A stretch of DNA of 40,483 nt from CAZDBS01 sp964503775 (GCA_964503775.1 CAZDBS010000005.1:1-40483); one strand, 5' to 3'; numbered from the stretch's first letter, positions 1 to 7,528 are shown. The notes: generated from the sequence alone by a model not told the origin. A program made the numbers and translations.

Positions 1-23
1 TGGTGCAGGGAGTAGGATTCGAA
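1..23 (-). repeat. Duplicated 3' end of tRNA-Tyr (degenerate tRNA fragment)
   Basis: Bases 1-23 are identical to bases 106-128, the CCA end, 3' acceptor strand, 3' T-stem and T-loop of the intact tRNA-Tyr. The match stops at base 24. The bases that should form the 5' T-stem do not pair with the 3' strand, so this is not a functional tRNA. A hairpin (GACTGC...GCAGTC, about 24-46) and a T-arm-like CGTAGGTTCG (46-55) follow. It may be a tRNA relic, a recombination scar or an attachment-site copy. The window edge prevents a decision. Confidence 0.6.
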
Positions 24-67
24 GACTGCTGCAACGAGTTGCAGTCGTAGGTTCGCACTCTCACTTG

Positions 68-109
68 ACCAATGAAAAACCCGCCACGTTGGGCGGGACT
101 TTCATTGGT
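68..109 (-). terminator. Intrinsic terminator of tRNA-Tyr, overlapping its CCA end
   Basis: A GC stem (80-85 with 92-97) is followed on the minus strand by five T. It lies inside a second perfect arm pair, ACCAATGAAA (68-77) with its complement (100-109). The outer arm includes the discriminator base and CCA of tRNA-Tyr, so the terminator can pair with the mature 3' end before processing. Confidence 0.75.
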
Positions 110-192
110 GCAGGGAGTAGGATTCGAACCTACGAAGGCCGAAGGCCGGCAGATTTACAGTCTGCAGTGTTTGACCGCTTCACTATCCCTGC
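106..192 (-). tRNA. tRNA-Tyr (anticodon GUA)
   Basis: On the minus strand the acceptor GCAGGGA pairs with TCCCTGC, followed by A and an encoded CCA (106-108). The anticodon stem GCAGA/TCTGC encloses the loop CTGTAAA, giving GUA, which reads UAU/UAC. A long variable arm (CCGGCC TTC GGCCTT region) is as expected for bacterial tRNA-Tyr. It is the last gene of the stretch and has its own promoter (209-237) and terminator. Confidence 0.95.
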
Positions 193-208
193 GTGAAATT
201 ACGTCAGT

Positions 209-237
209 ATTATAGTCAATAGTTAGACTTCTGCCAA
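209..237 (-). promoter_or_regulatory. Promoter of tRNA-Tyr
   Basis: TTGGCA (232-237), a 17-nt spacer and a perfect TATAAT (209-214) on the minus strand place the start about 10 nt before the tRNA 5' end. The -35 lies inside the 3' end of the preceding 137-aa gene. Confidence 0.8.
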
Positions 238-636
238 TGCGCGTGTTTGATGAAGAGTCACAGACGAACAGATAGCATCTAATTGATCGTCAGGTATCTC
301 GCCAGCATTTACCCCATTTACAGTTCTAAGCCCGGCGAAGAAGTAGGTGTCGCCTGTAGTTAGAACCAAGCGAGCTTCACCGAATCTATCTACTTGTAGC
401 TCGCCACTGTGTATACGTGATTCACCGGATTTGTCACAGCCTACCCACACAAGTACTGAACCATGCCTACCGTCAAACCATTGCCAGCGAGAGTGAGTCA
501 GCTCAGGGTCGTAAGCTCGGATACTCTCCAAAGCGGCCGAAGCGCGTTGCGCTACTTGAGCAACTTCATTAGCTGAGTCCCGATATAAATACTCGGCATA
601 TCCCAATGCCCTATTAGTTTGAAGTTTCTCTGTCAT
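223..636 (-). CDS. Hypothetical protein (137 aa)
   Basis: I do not recognise this protein. It is soluble and mildly acidic, with no signal peptide or membrane segment. The N-terminal half (about residues 15-45) is Ala-rich and probably helical. The middle (about 50-95) alternates like beta strands (WQWFDGRHGSVLVWVG, then LVLTTGDTYFFAG). The ATG at 636 is preceded by a Shine-Dalgarno-like AAGGAAA. It lies between tRNA-Thr and tRNA-Tyr and is probably read through from the tRNA-Thr promoter. Its stop is close to the tRNA-Tyr promoter. Coding potential is plausible but function is unknown. Confidence 0.65.
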   Translation of the reverse strand: MTEKLQTNRALGYAEYLYRDSANEVAQVAQRASAALESIRAYDPELTHSRWQWFDGRHGSVLVWVGCDKSGESRIHSGELQVDRFGEARLVLTTGDTYFFAGLRTVNGVNAGEIPDDQLDAICSSVTLHQTRALAEV

Positions 637-658
637 TACTAATTTCCTTGATTATGTA

Positions 659-733
659 TGGAGCCGACGGAGGGATTTGAACCCACGACCCGCTGTTTAC
701 AAAACAGCCGCTCTACCACTGAGCTACGTCGGC
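659..733 (-). tRNA. tRNA-Thr (anticodon UGU)
   Basis: The acceptor GCCGACG pairs with CGTCGGC, followed by T and an encoded CCA (659-661). The D-arm carries AGCTCAGTGGTAGAGC. The anticodon stem GCTGT/ACAGC encloses the loop TTTGTAA, giving UGU for ACN threonine codons. The T-arm GTGGGTTCAAATCCC is normal. Confidence 0.95.
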
Positions 734-746
734 CTAAACCTGAAGA

Positions 747-775
747 ATTTTATCAGAATAACAGATGTGAAGCAA
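747..775 (-). promoter_or_regulatory. Promoter of tRNA-Thr
   Basis: TTGCTT (770-775), a 17-nt spacer and TAAAAT (747-752) lie on the minus strand about 13 nt before the tRNA 5' end, in the gap after the TPR gene. Confidence 0.65.
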
Positions 776-784
776 TGCACAAAG

Positions 785-1441
785 TCAGCTGACGACTGCT
801 CGCCTGCTTCGTATGATGCGACGGGGGCGACTACTAGGCATGATCAGGGTTTTGATTTTCTCACGAATAGCAGTTGCTTCATCATCAAACCCTGTGTCTT
901 CGTAAGCTCGGGCTAATAACTCATAACTCTCGGGATTTGGTTCTATCTCGGCGGATTTTTCCAGATGTGTTAACATGCCTTTTGTGTTGCCTAATTTCTC
1001 GAGAACTTTGGCGTAGGCTATATGACGTGTCGCTAGGGTATCCTCCATACGCAGTGCCTGCTCGAAAGCCAGACCTGCTTTTGGATAGTTTTCTGTTTCG
1101 TAGTATATAAGACCGAGGTTATGGAAACTTGAGGCACTCGGCTCCAGACTAGAAGCAATCTCGAAACAATCAATCGCGTCTTTGAATTCTTTCTGCTTGG
1201 AGTATAGAATCCCCAGCCTGTTGTATGCCGCGGCGCTGGTGTGATCAAGTTTAAGAATCGTCAGCAGACTCTTCTCGGCACGGATAAATTTGTTCTCACG
1301 CATACTACGCTGCGCTTCGTCCCAAAGCGTCTGAAGTCGCAATGACAATTTCTTCGGTATGAGATCCTGTTCTTCTTCGGACTTACTGATGGCCCTTAGG
1401 ACAAGTACAACCAGCGCTGCCATGAAGAGTAACGAAAACAT
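785..1441 (-). CDS. Membrane-anchored TPR protein (218 aa)
   Basis: An N-terminal hydrophobic segment (about residues 2-17) would anchor the protein in the membrane. A charged linker follows, then at least three tetratricopeptide repeats (about residues 60-190). TPR signatures visible include AAAYNRLGILYSKQKEFKDA, SSFHNLGLIYYETENYPKA and PESYELLARAYEDTGFDDEA. The C-terminus is very Arg-rich. TPR arrays hold other proteins, but the partner cannot be read from sequence. It follows holB by 30 nt. A TATACT box lies 7 nt before the ATG, so it may also be transcribed alone with almost no leader. Confidence 0.8.
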   Translation of the reverse strand: MFSLLFMAALVVLVLRAISKSEEEQDLIPKKLSLRLQTLWDEAQRSMRENKFIRAEKSLLTILKLDHTSAAAYNRLGILYSKQKEFKDAIDCFEIASSLEPSASSFHNLGLIYYETENYPKAGLAFEQALRMEDTLATRHIAYAKVLEKLGNTKGMLTHLEKSAEIEPNPESYELLARAYEDTGFDDEATAIREKIKTLIMPSSRPRRIIRSRRAVVS

Positions 1442-1471
1442 AAACTATAGTATACCACCATTTAGTACCTA

Positions 1472-2332
1472 TCAGAGGCTGAGTATAAGCGAATCGAGCT
1501 GCAGTTTGATGTTGGCATTAGCCGAAATTGCTTCGGTGGCTATCTGAATGGCTTGAACTCGATCTGTGAGATAACGCACACCAGCAGCGTCATTGCGCAG
1601 GGCGTGAGCACGACAGAGCACTCTATATAGCGTTTGTAGATTTACGAGAAACTGTAGTGCTGCTCCTCGATCTTTGGACATCGCATCTACGTGTGTTAAC
1701 TTCTGATACAACGACAAGCCTATAAATGATTTTACATCTTCAAGAGGTATAGTGTTGTCGTCGGCTTTTAATATCATTTGCATAAACCCGACCACACCTT
1801 GAGATAGTGAGTAAGCTTTCTGAAATTCCGGGGTTTCGATTTCGAGTTTGAAATACTCGCTCAAAGCTTTCTTGGTTGGTGGTATAACCTCTATATGTGT
1901 GACTCTGGAACGGATAGTTGCTAGCAACAAACTCGGGCTTATGCAACTCATGAGTATGACAACGCCTCTCGGAGGCTCCTCGAGCAGTTTGAGTAAGGCT
2001 GTTTCCGCCTCATTACTCATACACTCGGCGTCTCGCACGATAACAACTTGACTGATACTGTCGTGAGTTGGCTGGATCTTTGTGAATTGACGTAAATTTT
2101 GGATAGTTTCAATCGAAATTGTCTGCTTATCATCCGGCTCTATATAACGTATCGCCGCAAAATTACGCACGTCTACATTGCCTCGATGCAACAACTCGCG
2201 AGCTAGCCCTTCAAGTATCAATGACTTCCCGATGCCATTCGCCCCGGTCAAAAGCAACGCGTGACTAGGATTTGAGAGGTAGTTGCTCAGATGCCGTCTG
2301 ACTCGATCATGAAGTAGTGGCTCTTCGTGCAT
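1472..2332 (-). CDS. holB: DNA polymerase III delta-prime subunit (clamp loader)
   Basis: AAA+ clamp-loader subunit of about 286 aa, at the short end for the family. The Walker A loop GANGIGKS is at about residues 30-37. The sensor/SRC region shows EAETALLKLLEEPP followed by ATIRSRVTHIEV (about residues 105-155), typical of HolB and DnaX relatives. Delta-prime normally lacks ATPase activity but completes the ring that loads the sliding clamp. The usual N-terminal zinc cysteines of this family are not seen. It follows rluD by 14 nt. TACACT (2339-2344) lies exactly six bases before ATG with no Shine-Dalgarno, so a leaderless start is possible. Confidence 0.85.
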   Translation of the reverse strand: MHEEPLLHDRVRRHLSNYLSNPSHALLLTGANGIGKSLILEGLARELLHRGNVDVRNFAAIRYIEPDDKQTISIETIQNLRQFTKIQPTHDSISQVVIVRDAECMSNEAETALLKLLEEPPRGVVILMSCISPSLLLATIRSRVTHIEVIPPTKKALSEYFKLEIETPEFQKAYSLSQGVVGFMQMILKADDNTIPLEDVKSFIGLSLYQKLTHVDAMSKDRGAALQFLVNLQTLYRVLCRAHALRNDAAGVRYLTDRVQAIQIATEAISANANIKLQLDSLILSL

Positions 2333-2346
2333 AGCGATAGTGTAAC

Positions 2347-3225
2347 CTAATAAGCTTTAAACTCTTTGGGAACTGAGCTGACGAAAGTTTCTCTGTGTTT
2401 GGAAGGCAATGTAATCTCGAGAGATATTGCATGGAGGTACAAACGATCAGCCGCTTGCCCGCCGTATAGTACGTCGCCGTGTATCGGGTTGCCCAAATGC
2501 TTCATGTGTACGCGCAATTGATGGGTGCGACCAGTTGTGGGACGAAGTTCAACTAGGGCAAATTTATTGTCCTTGCTGACATGAAGTACCTTGTAAACGG
2601 TCTCGGCTGATTTCCCATTAGCGCCCACACGAAATGTTTGTGGAGCTTTGGGATTTCGCTCTATAGGCCAAGTGATCATCGCCTCGGGTTCTGAAGGAAT
2701 ACCTTCGACAACTGCTAGGTACGTTTTTTTGACGTTTCGGGTTGAAAATTGTTTCTGCAAGTACATCTGTACTTTCTCGGTCTTGGCGCAAATCATCACT
2801 CCGCTCGTGGCACGATCCAACCGATGCACGATTCCATCACGATCACCTATCTCCGCTTCCAGTTTTAAGCTCTTGGCCCTCAGCCTGTCTGCAAGCCACG
2901 TAGCGACAGTCGACTCTGGGTTGAATGCACCTTTGCTATGTGACAAGACACCGATTGGCTTATTGATAACTACAACTTGGTCATCCTCGTACAACACCGG
3001 GATGTTGATGGCGGGCAGTATTTCCGTCTCACTCGGATCATAATCAACCTCGATGTTGTCTCCGGATCGTACGCGGTAGCTGGGCTTAGAAGACTTGCCA
3101 TTGACGAGTACTCTGTCTATATCGATCAGATACTGCGCGTAGGCTCGACTGATGTCTTCATATTCTTGAGTAACCAGGACATCAAGCCGGACGCCTTTTG
3201 ACTCATCAGTGATTTGAATAGTCAT
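2347..3225 (-). CDS. rluD: RluA/RluD-family rRNA pseudouridine synthase
   Basis: Converts specific uridines of 23S rRNA to pseudouridine. A 292-aa protein of normal family length. An S4 RNA-binding domain occupies about residues 10-70 (VRLDVLVTQEY...VLVNGK). The catalytic domain follows, with the motif HRLDRATSGVMICAKT (about residues 131-146) holding the catalytic Asp. The later motif TGRTHQLRVHMKHLGNPIHGD is also present. The start lies 2 nt after the trpS stop, so it is translated in an operon with trpS. RluD is the likeliest subgroup from the S4 domain, but exact target uridines cannot be assigned. Confidence 0.9.
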   Translation of the reverse strand: MTIQITDESKGVRLDVLVTQEYEDISRAYAQYLIDIDRVLVNGKSSKPSYRVRSGDNIEVDYDPSETEILPAINIPVLYEDDQVVVINKPIGVLSHSKGAFNPESTVATWLADRLRAKSLKLEAEIGDRDGIVHRLDRATSGVMICAKTEKVQMYLQKQFSTRNVKKTYLAVVEGIPSEPEAMITWPIERNPKAPQTFRVGANGKSAETVYKVLHVSKDNKFALVELRPTTGRTHQLRVHMKHLGNPIHGDVLYGGQAADRLYLHAISLEITLPSKHRETFVSSVPKEFKAY

Positions 3226-3227
3226 AG

Positions 3228-4268
3228 TTAATCTCGCAAGCCTACTGCTTTTTGGACACGCAGCAGCGTCTCATTTGCTGCTTTATTCATGGCTTCCTCT
3301 GAAGCCTCGAGCTTCGACAGTACAACTTGATCATCAACGCTCTTATACTTTGTTTGAAAATCTGTCAGGAACTGTCTTACTTGCTCAGCCACAGTAGACT
3401 TGAGTTCGTTGTAGCTACTCTTCCCCTCCCACTCTGAAGTCACGACCGCCATGTCGCTGCCGCCCAAAAGAGCAGATATAGTGAGCAAATTGCTGATCCC
3501 AGGTTGATTGATCACATCATAATGAATCGAACCCACGGAATCGGTTGTTGCACCAGTGACTTTTTTAGCAGCATCCTCTGGGCTATCGCTCAGAAGAATA
3601 GTCCCCTTCGGATCATCGACACTTTTACTCATCTTATTAGTCGGATTAGAAAGACTTTTAATCCGAATGCCACTGTCACGATGACTGAAAGCTAACTGTT
3701 TAGCCCATTCCAGAGGTAGCGTAAAAATCTCCTGATTAAACTTAGTGTTGAGTCTCGTGCCTAAATCACGTGCCAATTCTAGATGTTGTTTCTGATCATC
3801 ACCAACAGGCACGTAGGTTGCTCCGTAAAGCAGGATATCAGCAGCCATAAGTACCGGGTAATCGAACAACCCGACCGTTACCGATTGTTCCTTGAGTTCA
3901 GTAGATTTGTCCTTAAACTGTGTCATCCTGCCCAACTCACCAAAATAAGTGAAATTGTTTAGAATTACACAAAGTTCACTATGTGCAGGTACATAGCTCT
4001 GCCGGTATATATAAGTATCCTGATTCTCGATATTAAGTCCTGATGAGATGAAATATTTAAGATTGCGCAGTATGTTATGATGCAGAGTCCCAAAATCAAT
4101 AGGCGTAGTAAACGAATGTAGATCAGGCACAAACATGTTCAGCTGGTACTCACCGTCAAGCACGTGTTGTTTTTGTAGCTCAACCATCGGAAGCATCGCC
4201 CCTAGATAGTTGCCGAGTGTTGGCTCATCGTTGGCACGGATGCCGGTTAGTATTGTTGGTTTGTTCAT
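3228..4268 (-). CDS. trpS: Tryptophanyl-tRNA synthetase
   Basis: Class I synthetase that charges tRNA-Trp. It is 346 aa, a usual length. The HIGH-type motif appears as TLGNYLGAM (about residues 17-25) and the KMSKS loop as NKMSKSVDDPKG (about 210-221). The region VLMAADILLYGATYVPVGDDQKQHLE, typical of TrpRS, lies in between. The ATG has AGGAG upstream. It is the first gene of a trpS-rluD-holB-TPR run. Its upstream region (4289-4457) folds into a closed multibranch RNA, so control through the leader is possible. No T-box sequence is visible. Confidence 0.95.
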   Translation of the reverse strand: MNKPTILTGIRANDEPTLGNYLGAMLPMVELQKQHVLDGEYQLNMFVPDLHSFTTPIDFGTLHHNILRNLKYFISSGLNIENQDTYIYRQSYVPAHSELCVILNNFTYFGELGRMTQFKDKSTELKEQSVTVGLFDYPVLMAADILLYGATYVPVGDDQKQHLELARDLGTRLNTKFNQEIFTLPLEWAKQLAFSHRDSGIRIKSLSNPTNKMSKSVDDPKGTILLSDSPEDAAKKVTGATTDSVGSIHYDVINQPGISNLLTISALLGGSDMAVVTSEWEGKSSYNELKSTVAEQVRQFLTDFQTKYKSVDDQVVLSKLEASEEAMNKAANETLLRVQKAVGLRD

Positions 4269-4288
4269 ACTGCTCCTAGTATAACTTC

Positions 4289-4457
4289 CGCACCCAGTTC
4301 ACACCAGCCTTCCTGCCTTCTAGCAAAGCTAGAAGCACTGAAGGCCTCTTGGCTACTTTCGGATTACTGCCTGCGGTACTCACTGCTACGTATCGCATAT
4401 ACGTCTTGTTCCGTTTCTCTGCAGTGCACCGAAACTAACTCAAGTGTGAATGGTGCG
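4289..4457 (-). ncRNA. Candidate structured RNA / trpS leader (multibranch fold)
   Basis: Long-range arms close the element: 4289-4294 with 4452-4457 (6 bp) and 4298-4304 with 4444-4450 (7 bp). Inside are helix A (4307-4312/4340-4345, a 4x4 internal loop, then 4317-4324/4328-4335) and helix C (4374-4377/4428-4431, 4381-4386/4421-4426, then 4388-4393/4399-4404). A weaker hairpin lies at 4351-4371. All listed pairs are Watson-Crick. Read on the minus strand, the internal loop of A starts with tandem A-G/G-A pairs and the element ends about 20 nt before trpS, so minus is favoured. A plus-strand promoter-like pair (TTGGTT 4256-4261, TATAAC 4280-4285) keeps the other strand possible. No known family was recognised. 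Confidence 0.5.
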
Positions 4458-4470
4458 AGATTAGATTGTG

Positions 4471-4496
4471 AAATAAAAAGAGGCCTCGGTGGCCTC
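4471..4496 (-). terminator. Intrinsic terminator of the infA-rpsI (alpha) operon
   Basis: GAGGCC (4480-4485) pairs with GGCCTC (4491-4496) around a 5-nt loop. On the minus strand TTTTTATTT follows. It ends the ribosomal operon about 125 nt after rpsI and separates it from trpS. Confidence 0.85.
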
Positions 4497-4604
4497 GTTA
4501 AAAATCTTCCTGCATGCAAAATCTTACATAAGAAGCCACGAAGAATCAGCTGTTGACCAGTTGACGCTCCTGCCTGCAATGGTGGCTTCATGCAAGATCC
4601 GCAT
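4497..4604 (-). ncRNA. Candidate small RNA in the 3' region of rpsI
   Basis: A 17-bp stem is formed by 4521-4529 plus 4532-4539 with 4582-4598, with a 2-nt bulge. One pair (4526/4593) is G-U on the minus strand but A-C on the plus strand, which supports minus transcription. An extended -10 (TGT then TATACT, 4611-4619) predicts a start near 4604. The RNA would end at the terminator 4471-4496, giving about 134 nt. The 42-nt apical region holds a repeated GTCAAC. Signal-recognition-particle and 6S RNA motifs were not found. It could equally be only the operon 3' UTR. Confidence 0.45.
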
Positions 4605-4622
4605 AGCCACAGTATAACATAT

Positions 4623-5021
4623 CTACCTTTTCGTAAATTGTCTTTGCTTGCGAGCTCTCTTGAAACCGAATTTCTTACGCTCTTTTTCGCGCGAGTCGCG
4701 GACCAGTAGATCGGCTTTTTTAAGCGTACTTCGAACGTCGTCGTTCATCACCGAAAGTGCCTTGCTAATAGCTAGCCGGGCTGCGCCAGCTTGGCCGTGC
4801 ATGCCACCACCTGATACTTTGATAGATATATTGTAGGCCGAGTCTTTAGCCAGGAGTACTAACGGTTTAACCATGTCATATACCAGACTCTCATCACCTG
4901 AAAAGTACTCCAGAGCTGGCTTGTCATTGATTGTGATGACGCCTTTGCCGGTTGTTAATCGTGCTCGAGCAGTTGAGCTCTTTCGTCGTCCGAGACCGTA
5001 GAAATAATCGTTTTTCGCCAT
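4623..5021 (-). CDS. rpsI: 30S ribosomal protein S9
   Basis: 132 aa, normal length. It binds the head of the small subunit, and its C-terminal tail reaches the P-site tRNA. Seen: N-terminal YFYGLGRRKSSTARARL, central VSGGGMHGQAGAARLAISKAL, and the basic tail RKQRQFTKR ending in Lys-Arg as in other S9. It follows rplM with a 2-nt gap, the usual L13-S9 pairing, and is the last gene before the operon terminator. A possible promoter for the downstream small RNA overlaps the 3' end. Confidence 0.97.
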   Translation of the reverse strand: MAKNDYFYGLGRRKSSTARARLTTGKGVITINDKPALEYFSGDESLVYDMVKPLVLLAKDSAYNISIKVSGGGMHGQAGAARLAISKALSVMNDDVRSTLKKADLLVRDSREKERKKFGFKRARKQRQFTKR

Positions 5022-5023
5022 AA

Positions 5024-5482
5024 TTATTTACCTTCCTTCAATGAGTAGGCTACTGGTTTTTGTGCGTCGTGACCATGATTGTCATCTACGTAGACCTTCA
5101 GTCGATTCAGGCGTTCCGGAGTAAGCTTATTGACTGGTAACATGCCTTTGACGGCCGCTCTGATAACAACATTCGGATCGCGCTGCATAACCTCAGTAAG
5201 GGTTAATTCTTTGAGATTGCCTGGATAGCCACTGTGACGATAATACATTTTGTCGAGTAGTTTTTGACCACTAACAATTAATTTGCCAGCATTGATGACA
5301 ATAACATAGTCGCCGGTGTCGGTGTGAGGAGTAAACATCGTCTTGTGTTTTCCGATAAGTAGAGTGGCTACCTGGGTAGCTAAACGACCCAAGGGTACTT
5401 CTGAGGCATCAACGATATACCAAGCTCGCGTTACATCAGCTGGTTTGGCGCTATACGTTTTTCCAAGGTGCATTTTAGACAT
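5024..5482 (-). CDS. rplM: 50S ribosomal protein L13
   Basis: 152 aa. An early-assembly 23S rRNA-binding protein. Family signatures are WYIVDASEVPLGRLATQVA near residue 22, GDYVIVINAGKL, and YRHSGYPGNLKELT; the AVKGMLPVNKL motif is present. A short N-terminal extension (MSKMHLGKTYSAKPADVTR) precedes the core. Start and the rplQ stop share one base, implying coupled translation within the alpha operon, where L13-S9 is fused downstream of L17. Confidence 0.97.
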   Translation of the reverse strand: MSKMHLGKTYSAKPADVTRAWYIVDASEVPLGRLATQVATLLIGKHKTMFTPHTDTGDYVIVINAGKLIVSGQKLLDKMYYRHSGYPGNLKELTLTEVMQRDPNVVIRAAVKGMLPVNKLTPERLNRLKVYVDDNHGHDAQKPVAYSLKEGK

Positions 5483-5940
5483 TATTTAGTCCCCTTTGCG
5501 ACAACCTTTTTCTTGACTGGTAGTTTCGGCTTCGCTGTAGTTGTCACGGGTTTCTCCACTTTGACTACTGGAGCAGACAAGTCGTCTACGAAGCTAACGC
5601 GAGCCATCTGAGCATTATCGCCTCTTCGAAACGCTGTGCGCTCGACTCGTAGATGTCCACTGGTGCGTTTACTTAGTTTGGGAGCAACTTCATCGACAAG
5701 CTTATGCGCCACATCAACTGTTGATAAACTAGAGATTACCAAGCGTCGATTGTGTAAATCACCCTTTTTGGCTTTGGTTATGAGTCTTTCAACATAAGGC
5801 ACAACGGCTTTGGCTTTAGGCAAGGTAGTCTCGATTGAACCATGTTCAATCAGGCTTGTTGCCAGACCTTTCATCAGAGCTCGACGTTGATCGCGTTCTC
5901 GATGAAACTTTGGACCGATGTATCCGTGTCGGTGAGTCAT
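5482..5940 (-). CDS. rplQ: 50S ribosomal protein L17
   Basis: 152 aa. The core (residues 1-120) has the family start MTHRHGYIGPKFHRERDQRRALMKGLATSLIEHGSIETTLPKAKA split over the N-terminal helix region, and the later FRRGDNAQMARVSFVD. A Lys/Pro/Thr-rich C-terminal tail of about 30 residues (from VEKPVTTTAKPK) extends beyond the E. coli protein and is probably disordered and rRNA-binding. It sits directly after rpoA, the classical alpha-operon position. Confidence 0.96.
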   Translation of the reverse strand: MTHRHGYIGPKFHRERDQRRALMKGLATSLIEHGSIETTLPKAKAVVPYVERLITKAKKGDLHNRRLVISSLSTVDVAHKLVDEVAPKLSKRTSGHLRVERTAFRRGDNAQMARVSFVDDLSAPVVKVEKPVTTTAKPKLPVKKKVVAKGTK

Positions 5941-5942
5941 TA

Positions 5943-6890
5943 TTAAAGCTCCAACTCCGCGATTTTCTCTTTAACTTCATCAAGAGCCTTGCTGCCAAAA
6001 CCTTTGAGCTCTTTGAGCTCAGTCGGGCTAAGTGACAACAAGTCTTTGACAGTATGAATATCATTGTTGATCAGTGCGTTGGTTGTGCGTGCTGAAAGGT
6101 TTAGATCCTCTACAGACGTCATAAGTTCAGCTGGCTCATCAGAAGCAGAACCAGCCATGCCGTCTACGTCATCAGAAGGTAGAGCTGACCTAACACTCTC
6201 GACTCGTGTTTGACCAGCTAGGGCTGTGTATTGTGTTACAAGAATTGCTGCAGCCTCTTCGAATGCGTCTTTAGGAGTGATGGTTCCGTCCGTATCGATA
6301 GTGATGATCAATTTATCAAAGTCAGTAATCTGACCGACGCGCGTTGCTTCAACCTTATATCGAACTCGAACAACCGGGCTGAACAACGAATCCATGGCGA
6401 TCATGTCTGTATTTTTGCGTACTACGCCTTCTTCTACTGTAAGATAACCTCTACCCGTCTCAACAACCATGTCGAGGATGAAATTGGTTTTGTCACTATC
6501 TACTGTGGCGATGACGTGATCTTTGTTAACAACTTCAACATCGGCGTTGCCTTGTATGTCAGCAGCTGTGATCAGGCCTTTGCCCTTCTTGCTTATACGC
6601 AGAGTCTGAGGTTCATCATTAAAGACACGGAATCGTACACCTTTGAGGTTAAGCATGATGTCGACAATATCTTCTTTGACCCCGGCGACGGTTGTAAATT
6701 CGTGCGTAGCACCCTCTATTTTGAACATTGTAACAGCAGCGCCGGCTATACTCGATAGCAGTACTCGCCGCATGCTATTGCCCAGGGTCATGCCATAGCC
6801 GTTATGCAATGGTTCGATTACGAAGGTCGCACTGGTACCAGAGTGCTCATCGATGTTTACTAAGTTTGGTGTATGGATATTCTTAGACAC
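5943..6890 (-). CDS. rpoA: DNA-directed RNA polymerase subunit alpha
   Basis: 315 aa. Two copies nucleate the polymerase core. The N-terminal dimerisation domain (about 1-230) includes ATFVIEPLHNGYGMTLGNSMRRVLLSSIAGAAVT. A short acidic linker follows. The C-terminal helix-hairpin-helix domain (about 255-315) has SVEDLNLSARTTNALINNDI and LKELKGFGSKALDEVKEKI, which contact UP elements and activators. It lies between S4 and L17 as in most bacteria, so polymerase assembly is co-expressed with ribosomal proteins. Confidence 0.97.
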   Translation of the reverse strand: MSKNIHTPNLVNIDEHSGTSATFVIEPLHNGYGMTLGNSMRRVLLSSIAGAAVTMFKIEGATHEFTTVAGVKEDIVDIMLNLKGVRFRVFNDEPQTLRISKKGKGLITAADIQGNADVEVVNKDHVIATVDSDKTNFILDMVVETGRGYLTVEEGVVRKNTDMIAMDSLFSPVVRVRYKVEATRVGQITDFDKLIITIDTDGTITPKDAFEEAAAILVTQYTALAGQTRVESVRSALPSDDVDGMAGSASDEPAELMTSVEDLNLSARTTNALINNDIHTVKDLLSLSPTELKELKGFGSKALDEVKEKIAELEL

Positions 6891-6905
6891 GTTCTACTCC
6901 CTTCG

Positions 6906-7520
6906 CTACCGCGAATAATACTCAACTATTAACTGCTCATTAATATCTTCCTCGGCCTCATCACGAGTTGGAATACCTGTTACCTTGAAACTGCGCTTTG
7001 TCCTGTTGACACTAAGCCAACTAATACTTTCGTCATTCTTGGGTGAATTATCATCAAGGTTGGTGAAATACTGACCTTTTTTGGACTTGTCACGGACAAC
7101 GACCTCATCACCGGATTTCAATCGGATAGACGGTATATCAACTCGGCGACCATTTAGCATAAAATGTCCATGCGAAACAAGTTGCCTAGCAGCAGGACGG
7201 CTTGGAGCAAATCCTGCTCGATATACGGCGTTGTCCATACGTTGTTCGAGGAACTGGAGAAGTGTTGAGCCAGATTGGCCTTTAACCCTCGAGGCTTCGA
7301 TCATGAGATTTTCAAATTGTCTCTCCAGAAGTCCATAAAGTCGTTTGACTTTCTGCTTCTCGCGTAATTGCAGAGCGTACTGGCTTTGATTACCTTGCCG
7401 ACCGCGTCCGTGCTGACCCGGAATAGTCGCACGCTTAACCAAATGCTTATGAGCCTTTGGATGAAGCGCATAGCCTTCGCGTCGACTCATTTTGGTGATG
7501 GATTGAAGTTCACGTGCCAT
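6906..7520 (-). CDS. rpsD: 30S ribosomal protein S4
   Basis: 204 aa. Primary 16S rRNA binder that starts 5'-domain assembly. The S4 RNA-binding domain is about residues 95-160, with LEQRMDNAVYRAGFAPSRPAARQLVSHGHFMLNGRRVDIPS. There is no cysteine, so this is the zinc-free form. In E. coli S4 represses the alpha operon. Here no matching pseudoknot was identified. Confidence 0.97.
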   Translation of the reverse strand: MARELQSITKMSRREGYALHPKAHKHLVKRATIPGQHGRGRQGNQSQYALQLREKQKVKRLYGLLERQFENLMIEASRVKGQSGSTLLQFLEQRMDNAVYRAGFAPSRPAARQLVSHGHFMLNGRRVDIPSIRLKSGDEVVVRDKSKKGQYFTNLDDNSPKNDESISWLSVNRTKRSFKVTGIPTRDEAEEDINEQLIVEYYSR

Positions 7521-7528
7521 ATTTATCC

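Noticed and set aside
4289..4457. T-box or SRP RNA upstream of trpS
   Set aside because: The T-box antiterminator signature (TGGNACC) is absent and no terminator precedes trpS. ATCCGAAAGTAGCC on the minus strand only faintly recalls the SRP apical loop and lacks the GGAA tetraloop context.
4364..4591. 75-aa ORF between rpsI and trpS
   Set aside because: It runs through an intrinsic terminator and both RNA folds and has no ribosome binding site or family features.
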